From assembly GCF_036345255.1 (NCBI RefSeq), contig NZ_CP107783.1, positions 2,852,001 through 2,916,000 on the forward strand: 64,000 bases of DNA, read 5' to 3'. This document shows positions 16,775 through 25,534 of the stretch, piece after piece. A model generated the notes under the pieces. It did no database searches. It was not told where the DNA came from and saw only the letters and a list, made by a program, of their open reading frames with translations. How positions within the stretch are numbered: the first letter of the stretch is position 1; every line of letters starts with the position of its first letter. The position numbers were made by a program, and so were the translations under genes. Origin of the DNA: Streptomyces sp. NBC_00569. Its GTDB lineage: Bacteria; Actinomycetota; Actinomycetes; Streptomycetales; Streptomycetaceae.

Positions 16775-17572
16775 ATGCCTACCGCGATTCAGAAGATGAG
16801 GAAATCCAGGGCCGCGTTCCACGCCGCCGCGCTCGTCACCGCCGGCGCCCTGGCCTTCGGCCTGAGCGGCTGCACGTCGTACGACACGACCGCCCCGAGC
16901 GGGGCCAGGGCCGACAGGAGCCACGCGGACGCCAAGAACGCGGGGGCCTCACTGGGGACCGTCGACTGCCGCAAAGCGAAGTGCGTGGCGCTCACGTTCG
17001 ACGCCGGCCCGAGCGAGAACAGCGCGCGGCTGCTCGACATCCTGAAGGAGAAGCACGTCCCCGCGACGTTCTTCCTGCTCGGCAGGAACCACATCGCGAA
17101 GTACCCGGAGCTGGTCAGACGCATGGAGCGCGAGGGGCACGAGGTCGCGAGCCACACCTGGGACCACAAGATCCTCACCGACATCGACGACGCGCAGATA
17201 CGGGAGGAGTTCGAGCGGCCGGACGACGCGATAGAGAAGCTGACCGGGAAGCGGCCGACGCTGATGCGGCCGCCGCAGGGCCGCACGAACAACCATGTCA
17301 GCGAGCTCGCCGAGAAGGAGGGGCTCGCCCAGATCCTGTGGAGCGTGACGGCCAAGGACTACACGACGAACGACTCGGCCCTGATCAGGAAGCGCGTCGT
17401 CGAGCAGACGAAGCGCGACGGAATCATCCTGCTGCACGACATCTACAAGGGCACCGTGCCCGCGGTGCCCGGCGTCATCGACGAACTCAAGGCGAAGGGC
17501 TACGTGTTCGTGACCGTGCCGCAGCTCTTCGCGCCGGGGAAGGCCGAGCCGGGCAGGATCTACCGGCCCTGA
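16775..17572 (+). CDS. Polysaccharide deacetylase-family lipoprotein (NodB domain)
   Basis: A 265-residue lipoprotein. A basic N terminus and hydrophobic segment end in the lipobox LSGC (C33). The NodB-type carbohydrate esterase domain (CE4) runs from about residue 68 to 260. The metal-binding pair H127/H131 (HTWDH), the RPPQG motif and the LLHD motif near the end are all present. Motif 1 is altered: FDAG replaces the usual FDDG, so the metal-binding second Asp is Ala77. Intact relatives remove acetyl groups from chitin, xylan or peptidoglycan; activity here is uncertain. The start at 16775 gives a proper lipoprotein signal, and the gene may be leaderless. Confidence 0.85.
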   Translation: MPTAIQKMRKSRAAFHAAALVTAGALAFGLSGCTSYDTTAPSGARADRSHADAKNAGASLGTVDCRKAKCVALTFDAGPSENSARLLDILKEKHVPATFFLLGRNHIAKYPELVRRMEREGHEVASHTWDHKILTDIDDAQIREEFERPDDAIEKLTGKRPTLMRPPQGRTNNHVSELAEKEGLAQILWSVTAKDYTTNDSALIRKRVVEQTKRDGIILLHDIYKGTVPAVPGVIDELKAKGYVFVTVPQLFAPGKAEPGRIYRP

Positions 17573-17598
17573 ACCGCCTCCCCCGGCTCACCCGGGTC

Positions 17599-18813
17599 CT
17601 ACAGCGTGAACCACAACTCGCTGTAGCCGTGGCCGATGAAGGACTCCACATGCGGGGCCTCGCCCTCGCTCACGTCGAGAGCCAGGCCGGGGAAGCGCTC
17701 GAACAGAGCGGGCAGCGCGATCGCCGCTTCGAGGCGGGCCAGCGGGGCACCGACGCAGAAGTGGACGCCGTACCCGAAGGCGAGGTGCTCCTTGTCCACG
17801 CGCGTGACGTCGAAGGATCCCGCGTCGTCGCCGTGGCGGAGCGGGTCGCGCCCCGCCGAGGCGTACGTCGCGAGGATCGCGTCACCCTGGGGGATCTTGA
17901 CGCCGTCGGGCAGCTCGATGTCCTCGACGGCGTACCGCAGCGGCAGATTGGCGATCGAGGGGGCCCAGCGCAAGGTCTCCTCGATCACGTCGCTCCAGGG
18001 GATCTCGCCCGCGAGGACGCGGGCCAGCTGGTCGGGGTGGCTGAGAAGGGCCTGCACGGCGTTGCCGATGAGGTTGACGGTCGTCTCGTGGCCGGCGCCG
18101 ATGACGAGCAGCAGCGTGTCGATGAGCTCCTGCTCGGTCAGGCCCGAGCCGTCCTCTTCGTCGCGGGTGGCGATCAGGACGCTGGTGAGGTCGTCGGCGG
18201 GCGTCTCGCGCTTGAGGGCGACCAGGCCGCCGAGGAGCTCCTGCACCTCCTGCCAGACGGCCATGGCCTGCTCGGGTGTGACGGTGGTGTCCATGATGCC
18301 GGCGATGAGGCGGGCGGCATCGGCCTGCCGGTCCTCGGGCAGCCCGAACAGCTCGCAGATGACCTGCATGGGCAGCGGGTGCGCGTATGCGGCGCGCAGG
18401 TCGACGCGGCCGTCGGGCGACTCGGCCATCCGGTCGAGGAGGCCGGCGGCCAGCTCCTCGACACGGGGGCGCAGGCCGTCGGTGCGGCGCTTGGTGAACG
18501 CGGGCGAGATCAGTTTGCGCAGGCGGCGGTGGTTGCTGCCGTAGGCGGTGAACATGTTGGTCACGCCCACCCAGGAGTTGACCCAGGTCTCGCGGAACTC
18601 CCCGTTCATCCAGGCGGGCCAGTGCTGGTTGGGGTCCTTGGACACGCGGTCGTCGGCGAGGAGCTGCTTGAGGACCGCGTACCGGGTCGGGGCCCAGGCG
18701 CGTATGCCGCCCGGGAGTTCCACGAGTGCCGCACAGCCGTGCGTGCGCAGCAGATCGGCCTCCGCGTGGAGGCCGCGGCCCGCGGGGTCGATGACGTGGG
18801 GGGCGTGTGCCAT
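17599..18813 (-). CDS. Cytochrome P450
   Basis: Soluble bacterial P450 of 404 residues. The I-helix motif GAGHET, the ExxR motif (EETLRW) and the haem-binding loop FGYGVHFCVGAPLAR with the ligand Cys near 353 are all intact, so it should be active. Its overall sequence is like the CYP107-type enzymes that hydroxylate macrolides and other small molecules in Streptomyces, but no biosynthetic genes lie nearby and no ferredoxin gene is adjacent. The ATG at 18813 has GGAG seven bases upstream; the longer frame is less likely. A GATCATGATC palindrome lies at 18837-18846, upstream of the start. Confidence 0.92.
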   Translation of the reverse strand: MAHAPHVIDPAGRGLHAEADLLRTHGCAALVELPGGIRAWAPTRYAVLKQLLADDRVSKDPNQHWPAWMNGEFRETWVNSWVGVTNMFTAYGSNHRRLRKLISPAFTKRRTDGLRPRVEELAAGLLDRMAESPDGRVDLRAAYAHPLPMQVICELFGLPEDRQADAARLIAGIMDTTVTPEQAMAVWQEVQELLGGLVALKRETPADDLTSVLIATRDEEDGSGLTEQELIDTLLLVIGAGHETTVNLIGNAVQALLSHPDQLARVLAGEIPWSDVIEETLRWAPSIANLPLRYAVEDIELPDGVKIPQGDAILATYASAGRDPLRHGDDAGSFDVTRVDKEHLAFGYGVHFCVGAPLARLEAAIALPALFERFPGLALDVSEGEAPHVESFIGHGYSELWFTL

Positions 18814-18950
18814 GTGCGCTCCAGCCGGTGTGGGGGGATCATGATCAAATAGGCACAACAGATCGTAGGGTCTTAGGAGTTAGGAAGCACGGAGATCCGG
18901 CGCGCGCCGGGCAGCGCCGGGAAGGGCGCCCGCGGTTCTAGGATCCGGGC

Positions 18951-19391
18951 GTGGCCTTCTTCCGAATCACCCGTGAATCGCCGCTTTCCGCCGCCGAGGC
19001 GTGGCGTCGCATGACGGACTGGGAGCGGCACGGGGACGTCGTCCCCCTCACCCGCGTCAGGCTCGCGACCCCGCCGCCGACCGGCGAGGGCACCGTCTTC
19101 GTGCCGCGGACCGGCGTCGGGCGTCTCACCTTCGAGGACCCGATGGAGGTCGTCGACTGGGCGCCCCCGTACGGCGATTCGGCCGGGCTGTGCCGCCTGG
19201 AGAAGCGCGGCATCTTCGTCACGGGCTGGGCCGAGATCGAGGTGGCGCCGTACGGCGCCGGGTCCCTGGTCGCGTGGCGCGAGGAGATCCGCGTGGGCCC
19301 GCTGCCGCGCTGGTGCGACCCGCTGCTCGCGAGGGTGGGCCGCATGGTGTTCGGACACGCCGTCAAGAAGCTGCTGCAGTACGGGAATTGA
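18951..19391 (+). CDS. SRPBCC-family protein
   Basis: A 146-residue START/polyketide-cyclase-like protein. The order of elements fits the fold: N-terminal strand FFRITRESPLSAAEAWRRMTDWERHG, a central sheet (FVPRTGVGRLTFEDPMEVVDW), and a long C-terminal helix (RMVFGHAVKKLLQYG). Such proteins bind hydrophobic ligands in a deep pocket; no specific function can be given. The GTG start lies 14 bp after a weak GGATC sequence. It is divergent from the P450 gene, 137 bp apart, and ends 34 bp before the convergent pentapeptide-like gene. Confidence 0.75.
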   Translation: MAFFRITRESPLSAAEAWRRMTDWERHGDVVPLTRVRLATPPPTGEGTVFVPRTGVGRLTFEDPMEVVDWAPPYGDSAGLCRLEKRGIFVTGWAEIEVAPYGAGSLVAWREEIRVGPLPRWCDPLLARVGRMVFGHAVKKLLQYGN

Positions 19392-19425
19392 GACGACCGA
19401 ACAATGACGTCTCTCTTCCGGTCAC

Positions 19426-20889
19426 TCACCCTTTTCCGATGACGCGTCTGGCGCCCGCGAGGACCGCCGTCGCCAGCGTCCAGCCGGAGACGACGAGGAA
19501 GACGGCGACGGCCTTGCCCGCGCCCTGCGGATCCCAGGAGCCCCGGTAGCCGAGGCTCGCCACGGGGATGAGCAGGTCGACGCTGTACAGGACCGGGTCC
19601 CAGGCCCGTTGCCCGGAGCCGCCGACCGCGCGCGGCTCGTGGTTCGCGAACCACAGGGAACCCGCGGCGGCCAGGGAGAGCAGCCAGACGAGCGCCCGGC
19701 GCGGAGCGTAGCCGTAGCCGAACAGCAGGTCCTGGACCAGGCCCCACGCGCGCCCCGACAGCCGGTCGAGGCGGCGCACATGACGCTCCCTGGCGTGCCG
19801 CACGATGCGCGCGGACCGCTCGTCGCCCGCGCTCTCGTACGACGTCGCCAGCTGCTCGAAGGAGCCCGCGCCCGCGTTCGGGTCGCGGGTCAGCCAGCCG
19901 ATGCGGGTGCGGACGTCGACGGGTCCGGCGGTTTCGAGGCGCTTGTACGTGAAGCCCTCGAGGTTGAGCCGGCCCGGGGCGGGCCACGTGGCGGCCGAGT
20001 CCACGAGCACGTCGACGGCCGCGTCCTGGAGGACCACCGCGCCCGCCGGCGGTTCGCGCAGATCGAGGCGCAGCCGTGGCACCCGGAGCCGGCTCAGGAG
20101 CAGCGCGCCGGCGGGCGCGTCGACGACACTGTCGTGGAACGTGACCACGCCCTCGATCGTGGCGGCGCGCAACAGCACCTGCCCGGCGCTGCGGAAGCCC
20201 CAGTCGGCGTACAGGCCGCGCCCGCAGGCGAGTCCGGTGCCGTCCAGGCCGCCGACGTCCGCGCCGTCGAGGTTGAGGGCGTAGGCGATCTGGGCGTCCC
20301 TCAGATAGAGGGCGCCGGAGGCCGTGAGGCCGCGCGCGTGGACCGAGCCCGACACGTCCAGGCGGGGGGCGAGCAGGGACCAGGGGCCCGAGTCGGCGAC
20401 GGTGAGCTGTTCGACGACGAGGTTGCCTTCTATGCGCGCGTCGGCCAGTTCGACAACGGCCGAGGTGGAGTCCTCCGGCAGCCGGCGCGGCACTCGGGGG
20501 CCGTCTCCGGCCGCGGGCGGGCCGGTCAGCGGCCGGGGTACGGGCGTTCCGCTGCCGAGCGCCGCCCTGGACAGCCGCAGGTCGCCGTCGACAGTGATCC
20601 GGTTCGCGTGCAGGGCAGGCGCTCTCGACCCCGACAAGTCCAGGGCGCCGACAGTGAGTTCGGCGAGGCGAAGTGGCTCGTCGAAGACGCAGTCGACCAG
20701 TTCGAGCGCGGAGTCGACGCGGCAGCGGGACAGGTCCAGCTGGCCGCGTACGCGCAGCCCCTCGAATCTGAGCGGGCCGCCGGTGCCGTCCTCGTGCCCG
20801 GTGATCTCCTCGCGCAGCCGTGCCGCGTCGACCGTGTCACCCGGCGCCGGGCGCCACCTCGGGCGCCTGCTCCCCCTGAGACGTGCCAT
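19426..20889 (-). CDS. Membrane protein with pentapeptide-like beta-solenoid region
   Basis: A 487-residue protein. Residues 45-330 consist of repeated short strands with regular Leu/Asp/Ser spacing (GQLDLSRCRVDSALELVDCVF, LRLAELTVGALDLSGSRAPAL, GALYLRDAQIAYALNLDGADV), as in pentapeptide-repeat or related right-handed solenoids. A charged helical region (DERSARIVRHARERHVRRL) follows, then about three membrane segments at the C terminus. Streptomyces homologues are often loosely named membrane oxidoreductases, but I see no cofactor motif. The start at 20889 has GGGGGAGG upstream. It is divergent from the kinase-fold gene with an 85-bp gap, so the two are probably co-regulated. Confidence 0.78.
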   Translation of the reverse strand: MARLRGSRRPRWRPAPGDTVDAARLREEITGHEDGTGGPLRFEGLRVRGQLDLSRCRVDSALELVDCVFDEPLRLAELTVGALDLSGSRAPALHANRITVDGDLRLSRAALGSGTPVPRPLTGPPAAGDGPRVPRRLPEDSTSAVVELADARIEGNLVVEQLTVADSGPWSLLAPRLDVSGSVHARGLTASGALYLRDAQIAYALNLDGADVGGLDGTGLACGRGLYADWGFRSAGQVLLRAATIEGVVTFHDSVVDAPAGALLLSRLRVPRLRLDLREPPAGAVVLQDAAVDVLVDSAATWPAPGRLNLEGFTYKRLETAGPVDVRTRIGWLTRDPNAGAGSFEQLATSYESAGDERSARIVRHARERHVRRLDRLSGRAWGLVQDLLFGYGYAPRRALVWLLSLAAAGSLWFANHEPRAVGGSGQRAWDPVLYSVDLLIPVASLGYRGSWDPQGAGKAVAVFLVVSGWTLATAVLAGARRVIGKG

Positions 20890-20974
20890 CGTCGCCTCCC
20901 CCTTCTCGTCGTCCTCGCAGGAGATATCACGCGAGGGCGAACACGCGCGCGGTCCTTGCGGTGATACTGAATTG

Positions 20975-22762
20975 ATGGACGGCTCCCCGCAGTTCGCCCG
21001 GTTCGGTGCGCGCACCGCCGCGTTGCTCGACCAGTGGCAGCAGCAGAATCACCGCCCGCTGACCGCCCCGGCCTGGCTCGACACCGGGGGCAGCGGCGCG
21101 TCCCTGGCCTCCGTGTTCGTCCGGGACAGCGATCCCGGTCGCACCAAACGCCGGATGATCATCAAACTCTGCTCCCCTGACGGCGACTCCTCGATGGAGC
21201 CGGGGCGGCTCATCGCCGCGCGGCGGTCCCTGCCCAACGGCGACCCCTCGTTCCCCCGCGACCATCTCGTGGAGCAGCTCTACGATCCGATGCCGGTGGA
21301 CGACGCCTGGCTGATGTTCCAGGGCTTCGCGGGCAACGACGAGACCATGGTGACGCTCAGCACAGTCCTGCGGCAGCGGCGCCTGCCCGGCGTCGCGGCG
21401 CAGATCACGCGGTCCCTGCTGGCCGACTGGAACCCGGACGAGAAGTGGGACGGGGAGATGACGGCGGCCGCGTTCGTCTCCGAGCTCCTCGACCGGCGTC
21501 TCGAACCGGCGGAACCACTGGCCGTCTGGGTCCGCGACAAACTGGGCCTCGGCCTCCGAACCGCGTGGATCAGACCGGGCCGCGCCAACGCCGCCCCCTT
21601 GCCCAACCCCGTTCATCTGAAGGGCAGTTGCCCCCTGGCGGAGCGCACTCTCGACTACCCGATACGCGGCCGGGCGCACGGCGATCTGCACCCGGGCAAC
21701 ATCATGGTGCCCAAGGAGCCCGACGCGGACATCGGCCGCTACGTCCTGATCGACCTGTCACGGTTCGACGAGCGGGCGCTGCTCGCCCGTGACCCCGTGC
21801 ATCTGCTGCTCTGTCTGGTGGCCGACTTCCTGCCGCACATGTCCGACGACGCCCGCGCCGAACTCCTTGACCTGCTCGTCGGCCGGGACACCCCCGGTCT
21901 GCTGATCCCCCAGGGTCTCGCCCGGACCGTCGGCGAGGTGCGCAGTGCGCCGGACGCCTGGCTGCGGCAGCGCACCGTCTCGGGCCAGTGGGCCGGCCAG
22001 TGGCTCCTGTCGATGCAGGCGTGCGCGTTGATGTTCACGGCCCGCGTCCGGTACGACGCGCGGGACCGGTGGTGGTTCTTCCGGCTCGCGGCGGAGGCGG
22101 CAGGCGCGTACCTGAGGTCGGTCGACGCGTACGAGCCGGGTGAGGCGGTGCTCGTGCCGGGGCCAGGGGAGGCCGAACCGGCAGTGACGGTGGTGGCCGC
22201 GGCGAAGGTACCGGAGCAGGTGGGACCGCCTGAGGCAAGGCCCGGATCCAGGCCCGCGCCCGACCGCCTGGGCGTCCCCGCCCCTGCCCGGGAGTCCGTC
22301 GCGGCCTCCTCTGAAGCCGCCGGCGACGGATCGCCCCCGGACAACACACTCGCGGGGCTCCTCGTGGACCTCGACGACACCTTTGAGACCCAGCTCAGAG
22401 CGCTCAGGCAGCAGGAGGCGGGGTCGGTCACCGTCAGGGCTCTCGGGCTCATCAGGGAGCGGGCCGACCGGGGGCACGGTGGGCTCAAGGCGTTACTCGT
22501 CGCGCAGGACGACACCTTCGGCGAGGAGGCCCGCGGCCGTCTCGACGCGGTCCTCGGGAAGCTCACCCATGTCGCCGAAGCGGCGAACGACCCGGGCCTC
22601 TCGCACCAACAGCCCTCATTTGTCCGGGACTTGGCCCACCGCGCGCTCGTCATGGCGCTCGACGGGCTGCTCGGATCCGTACGGGAGACGGAGCTGTGGT
22701 TCCGGACCGGTCAGGCCACCGACCCGATCCGTCCGGAGGGCGCCCGCGCTCCGTCGGGGTGA
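20975..22762 (+). CDS. Kinase-fold (phosphotransferase-like) protein, TTA-containing
   Basis: A 595-residue protein whose middle looks like an aminoglycoside-phosphotransferase/protein-kinase fold: a candidate ATP-anchoring Lys (RRMIIKLC, K64), the catalytic loop HGDLHPGNIM (235-244) and a metal-binding Asp in VLIDLSRFD (D260). Residues 385-450 are a Pro/Ala-rich linker and the rest is helical. It may relate to kinase domains of bacterial conflict systems (ternary-complex-associated type), but that is a guess. Codon 507 (22493-22495) is TTA, the only one I found in this window, implying bldA-dependent translation. GATACT seven bases before the ATG and no Shine-Dalgarno suggest a leaderless transcript. 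It overlaps the convergent xdhC by 52 bp. Confidence 0.78.
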   Translation: MDGSPQFARFGARTAALLDQWQQQNHRPLTAPAWLDTGGSGASLASVFVRDSDPGRTKRRMIIKLCSPDGDSSMEPGRLIAARRSLPNGDPSFPRDHLVEQLYDPMPVDDAWLMFQGFAGNDETMVTLSTVLRQRRLPGVAAQITRSLLADWNPDEKWDGEMTAAAFVSELLDRRLEPAEPLAVWVRDKLGLGLRTAWIRPGRANAAPLPNPVHLKGSCPLAERTLDYPIRGRAHGDLHPGNIMVPKEPDADIGRYVLIDLSRFDERALLARDPVHLLLCLVADFLPHMSDDARAELLDLLVGRDTPGLLIPQGLARTVGEVRSAPDAWLRQRTVSGQWAGQWLLSMQACALMFTARVRYDARDRWWFFRLAAEAAGAYLRSVDAYEPGEAVLVPGPGEAEPAVTVVAAAKVPEQVGPPEARPGSRPAPDRLGVPAPARESVAASSEAAGDGSPPDNTLAGLLVDLDDTFETQLRALRQQEAGSVTVRALGLIRERADRGHGGLKALLVAQDDTFGEEARGRLDAVLGKLTHVAEAANDPGLSHQQPSFVRDLAHRALVMALDGLLGSVRETELWFRTGQATDPIRPEGARAPSG

Positions 22763-23886
22763 ATCGGCGTGTGGGCGCCCGTCAGCGCGACGCCGCTTCC
22801 GCCGCGCCGGTTGGCGACGATCTCCGAGGCGATGGACAGGGCCGTCTCCTCGGGGGTGCGGGCGCCGAGGTCGAGGCCGATCGGCGAGCGCAGGCGGGCC
22901 AGTTCGAGCTCGGTGACGCCGACGTCACGCAGGCGTTCGTTGCGGTCGAGGTGGGTGCGGCGGGAGCCCATCGCGCCGACGTAGGCGACCGGCAGGCGCA
23001 GCGCGAGCTGGAGGAGCGGGACGTCGAACTTGGCGTCGTGGGTGAGGACGCACAGGACGGTGCGTCCGTCCGTCCGCGTGCGCTCCAGGAACTTGTGGGG
23101 CCATTCCACGACGATGTCGTCGGCGTCGGGGAAGCGGGCCGGCGTCGCGAAGACGGGGCGCGCGTCGCACACGGTCACGTGATAGCCGAGAAACTTGCCG
23201 ATCCTGACGAGCGCCGCCGCGAAGTCGATGGCCCCGAAGACGATCATGCGGGGCGGGGGGACGGACGACTCGACGAGGAGGGTGAGGGGCTGACCGCAGC
23301 GCGAGCCGCTCTCGCCGATCTCCACCGTGCCGGTGCGTCCGGCGTCGAGGAGCGCGCGGGCCTCGCCGGCCGCGGTGCGGTCCAGTTCGGGGTGGCCGCC
23401 GAGACTGCCTTCGTAGTCACCCGCGAAGCCGCTCCCGGCGTCGCTGCCGTCGTGCACGAGGATGGCGCGGCCCATGAGCTCGGCGGGTCCCCGGGTGATG
23501 CGCGCGACCGCCGCCGCCCTTCCTCGGGCGGCGGCGGACAGCGCCGCCGCGAGCACCTCCCGTCCCGGGGTGTCCGCGCGAACCGGGGTGACCAGGATGT
23601 CGATGATTCCGCCGCAGGTGAGCCCCACGGCGAAGGCGTCGTCGTCGCTGTAGCCGAAGCGTTCGAGGACGGTCCCGCCGTCCTCGAGCGCCTGCCGGCA
23701 CAGTTCGTAGACGGCGCCCTCCACGCAGCCGCCGGAGACAGAGCCGATCGCGGTGCCGTCGCTGTCGACGGCGAGTGCGGCTCCCGGCTGCCGGGGCGCG
23801 CTCCCGCCGACGGCCACCACGGTGGCCACGGCGAAGTCGCGTCCCTGCTCGACCCACCGGTGCAGCTCTTCGGCGATGTCCAGCAT
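22711..23886 (-). CDS. xdhC: XdhC-family molybdenum cofactor insertion protein
   Basis: A 391-residue XdhC/CoxI-type maturation factor, which binds molybdopterin cofactor, helps its sulfuration and inserts it into xanthine dehydrogenase. The N-terminal XdhC/CoxI domain shows AVGGSAPRQPGAALAV and GSVSGGCVEGAVYE. A Rossmann-like C-terminal domain begins near MIVFGAIDFAAALVR and includes VLTHDAKFDVPLLQLAL and YVGAMGSRRTHLDR. It lies 55 bp downstream of the purine permease on the same strand and belongs to the purine locus, although the XDH subunits are upstream of the permease. The last ~17 residues are encoded by the overlap with the convergent kinase-fold gene. Confidence 0.9.
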   Translation of the reverse strand: MLDIAEELHRWVEQGRDFAVATVVAVGGSAPRQPGAALAVDSDGTAIGSVSGGCVEGAVYELCRQALEDGGTVLERFGYSDDDAFAVGLTCGGIIDILVTPVRADTPGREVLAAALSAAARGRAAAVARITRGPAELMGRAILVHDGSDAGSGFAGDYEGSLGGHPELDRTAAGEARALLDAGRTGTVEIGESGSRCGQPLTLLVESSVPPPRMIVFGAIDFAAALVRIGKFLGYHVTVCDARPVFATPARFPDADDIVVEWPHKFLERTRTDGRTVLCVLTHDAKFDVPLLQLALRLPVAYVGAMGSRRTHLDRNERLRDVGVTELELARLRSPIGLDLGARTPEETALSIASEIVANRRGGSGVALTGAHTPIHPDGARAPSGRIGSVA

Positions 23887-23941
23887 CTCTAGGTCTCCTT
23901 GTCGGTTGCGTGGAGGGCGCGGGGCCCTCTCGGGCCGGGCG

Positions 23942-25399
23942 TCAGTGGACGCCCAGCCATCCTTCGATCGGGTTGAGGGCGAAGTACACGAGGAAGATCA
24001 CCGTGAGGCCCCACATGAAGGCCCCGATCTCCCGGGCCTTGCCCTGGGCGATCTTGATGGCGACCCAGGAGATGACGCCCGCGGCCACACCGGTGGTGAT
24101 GGTGTACGTGAAGGGCATCAGGACCACGGTCAGGAAGACCGGGATCGCGGTGGCCCGGTCCGCCCAGTCGACGTGCCGGGCGTTCATCATCATCATCGCG
24201 CCGATGACGACGAGCGCGGCGGACGCGACCTCCTGGGGGACGATCGCGGTCACCGGGGTGAAGAACAGGCAGGCGGCGAAGAAGAGTCCGGTGACGGCGG
24301 AGGCGAGACCCGTACGGGCCCCTTCCCCGACGCCCGTGGCGGACTCCACGAACACGGTCTGGCCCGAGCCGCCGGCGACGCCGCCGATGGCACCGCCCGC
24401 GCCGTCGATGAACAGCGCCTTGGACAGGCCCGGCATCCGGCCCTTGTCGTCGGCCAGCTTGGCCTCGGTGCCGACGCCGATGATGGTGGCCATCGCGTCG
24501 AAGAAGCCGGCCAGGACCAGCGTGAAGACGATCATGCCCACGGTCATCGCGCCGACCTTGCCCCAGCCGCCGAACTCGACATGGCCGAAGAGCGAGAAGT
24601 CGGGCGTGGAGACCGCGCTGCCGTGCAGCTCGGGGGCTCCGTTGGCCCACTGCTTGGGGTTGATCACGTCGAGCGCGTTGAGGATCATCGCGACGACGGT
24701 GCCGGTGATGATGCCGATGAGGATGGCGCCGGGGGTGTTGCGGGCCTGGAGCATGAAGATCAGGAGCAGGGTGCCCGCGAAGAGCAGGACCGGCCAGCCG
24801 GCGAGTTCTCCGGTGGAGCCGAGCGTGAGCGGGGTGGCCTTGCCGACCTGCACGAAGCCGGACTTGTAGAGGCCGATCAGGGCGATGAACAGGCCGATGC
24901 CCATCGTGATGCCGTGCTTGAGCGCGAGCGGAATCGCGTTCATGATCATCTCACGGAGGCCGGTGACCACCAGGAGCATGATCACCACGCCGTACATCAC
25001 ACACATGCCCATGGCCTGCGGCCACGTCATCTCGGGGGCGACCTGCGAGGAGATCACGCCTGAGACGGAGAGGCCGGCGGCGAGTGCGAGGGGCACCTTG
25101 CCGACGAAGCCCATGAGGAGCGTGGTGAACGCCGCGGCGAAGGCGGTGGCGGTGATGAGGGCCTTCTGGCCCATCGTGTCGCCCGCCGCGTCCTTGCCGG
25201 ACAGGATCAGGGGGTTGAGCAGCAGGATGTACGCCATGGCCATGAAGGTCGTGACGCCGCCGCGCACCTCACGCGGCACGGTGGATCCTCGTTCGGATAT
25301 GTGGAAGTACCGGTCGAGCCAAGACCTGCCGGCCGACGGACGCGAGCCTGCGCCCGCGTCTTCGGCGGTGGTCTTCGGCTCCAGAGACTGCTGGGTCAT
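23942..25399 (-). CDS. NCS2-family (AzgA-like) purine permease
   Basis: Membrane permease of 485 residues with about 12-14 helices. The N-terminal segment DRYFHISERGSTVPREVRGGVTTFMAMAYILLLNP and the later ATIIGVGTEAKL and GAGGAIGGVAGGSGQTVFVESATGVGEGARTGL motifs are typical of the AzgA-like group that imports adenine, guanine and hypoxanthine. It sits between xdhC and the xanthine dehydrogenase genes and so probably supplies the substrate. I chose the ATG at 25399 (GGGAG upstream) over a TTG at 25414. A 305-bp gap with a strong hairpin separates it from the upstream XDH genes, suggesting its own promoter. Confidence 0.92.
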   Translation of the reverse strand: MTQQSLEPKTTAEDAGAGSRPSAGRSWLDRYFHISERGSTVPREVRGGVTTFMAMAYILLLNPLILSGKDAAGDTMGQKALITATAFAAAFTTLLMGFVGKVPLALAAGLSVSGVISSQVAPEMTWPQAMGMCVMYGVVIMLLVVTGLREMIMNAIPLALKHGITMGIGLFIALIGLYKSGFVQVGKATPLTLGSTGELAGWPVLLFAGTLLLIFMLQARNTPGAILIGIITGTVVAMILNALDVINPKQWANGAPELHGSAVSTPDFSLFGHVEFGGWGKVGAMTVGMIVFTLVLAGFFDAMATIIGVGTEAKLADDKGRMPGLSKALFIDGAGGAIGGVAGGSGQTVFVESATGVGEGARTGLASAVTGLFFAACLFFTPVTAIVPQEVASAALVVIGAMMMMNARHVDWADRATAIPVFLTVVLMPFTYTITTGVAAGVISWVAIKIAQGKAREIGAFMWGLTVIFLVYFALNPIEGWLGVH

Positions 25400-25515
25400 G
25401 GTGCCTACTCCCAAGGTTCACAGGGACACCCGCACGAACGTGGTTGGAGATCGCGGGATTTGGGATGATGCGTGGGCTGCACGACCCGGGGGACGGCCCG
25501 AGACGAACGGGGTAA

Positions 25516-25534
25516 TGCGTAGCTGTGTTACGCA
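25516..25534. promoter_or_regulatory. Inverted repeat upstream of the permease gene
   Basis: TGCGTA-N7-TACGCA, about 117 bp upstream of the permease start on the minus strand. Arm length and spacing suit an operator for a dimeric regulator. PucR is the obvious candidate from context, but this is not shown by the sequence. Confidence 0.35.

Noticed and set aside
17599..18813. P450 plus SRPBCC (polyketide-cyclase-like) genes as part of a biosynthetic cluster
   Set aside because: No polyketide synthase, NRPS, terpene synthase, RiPP precursor or ferredoxin gene lies within the window, and the two genes are divergent with ordinary neighbours.
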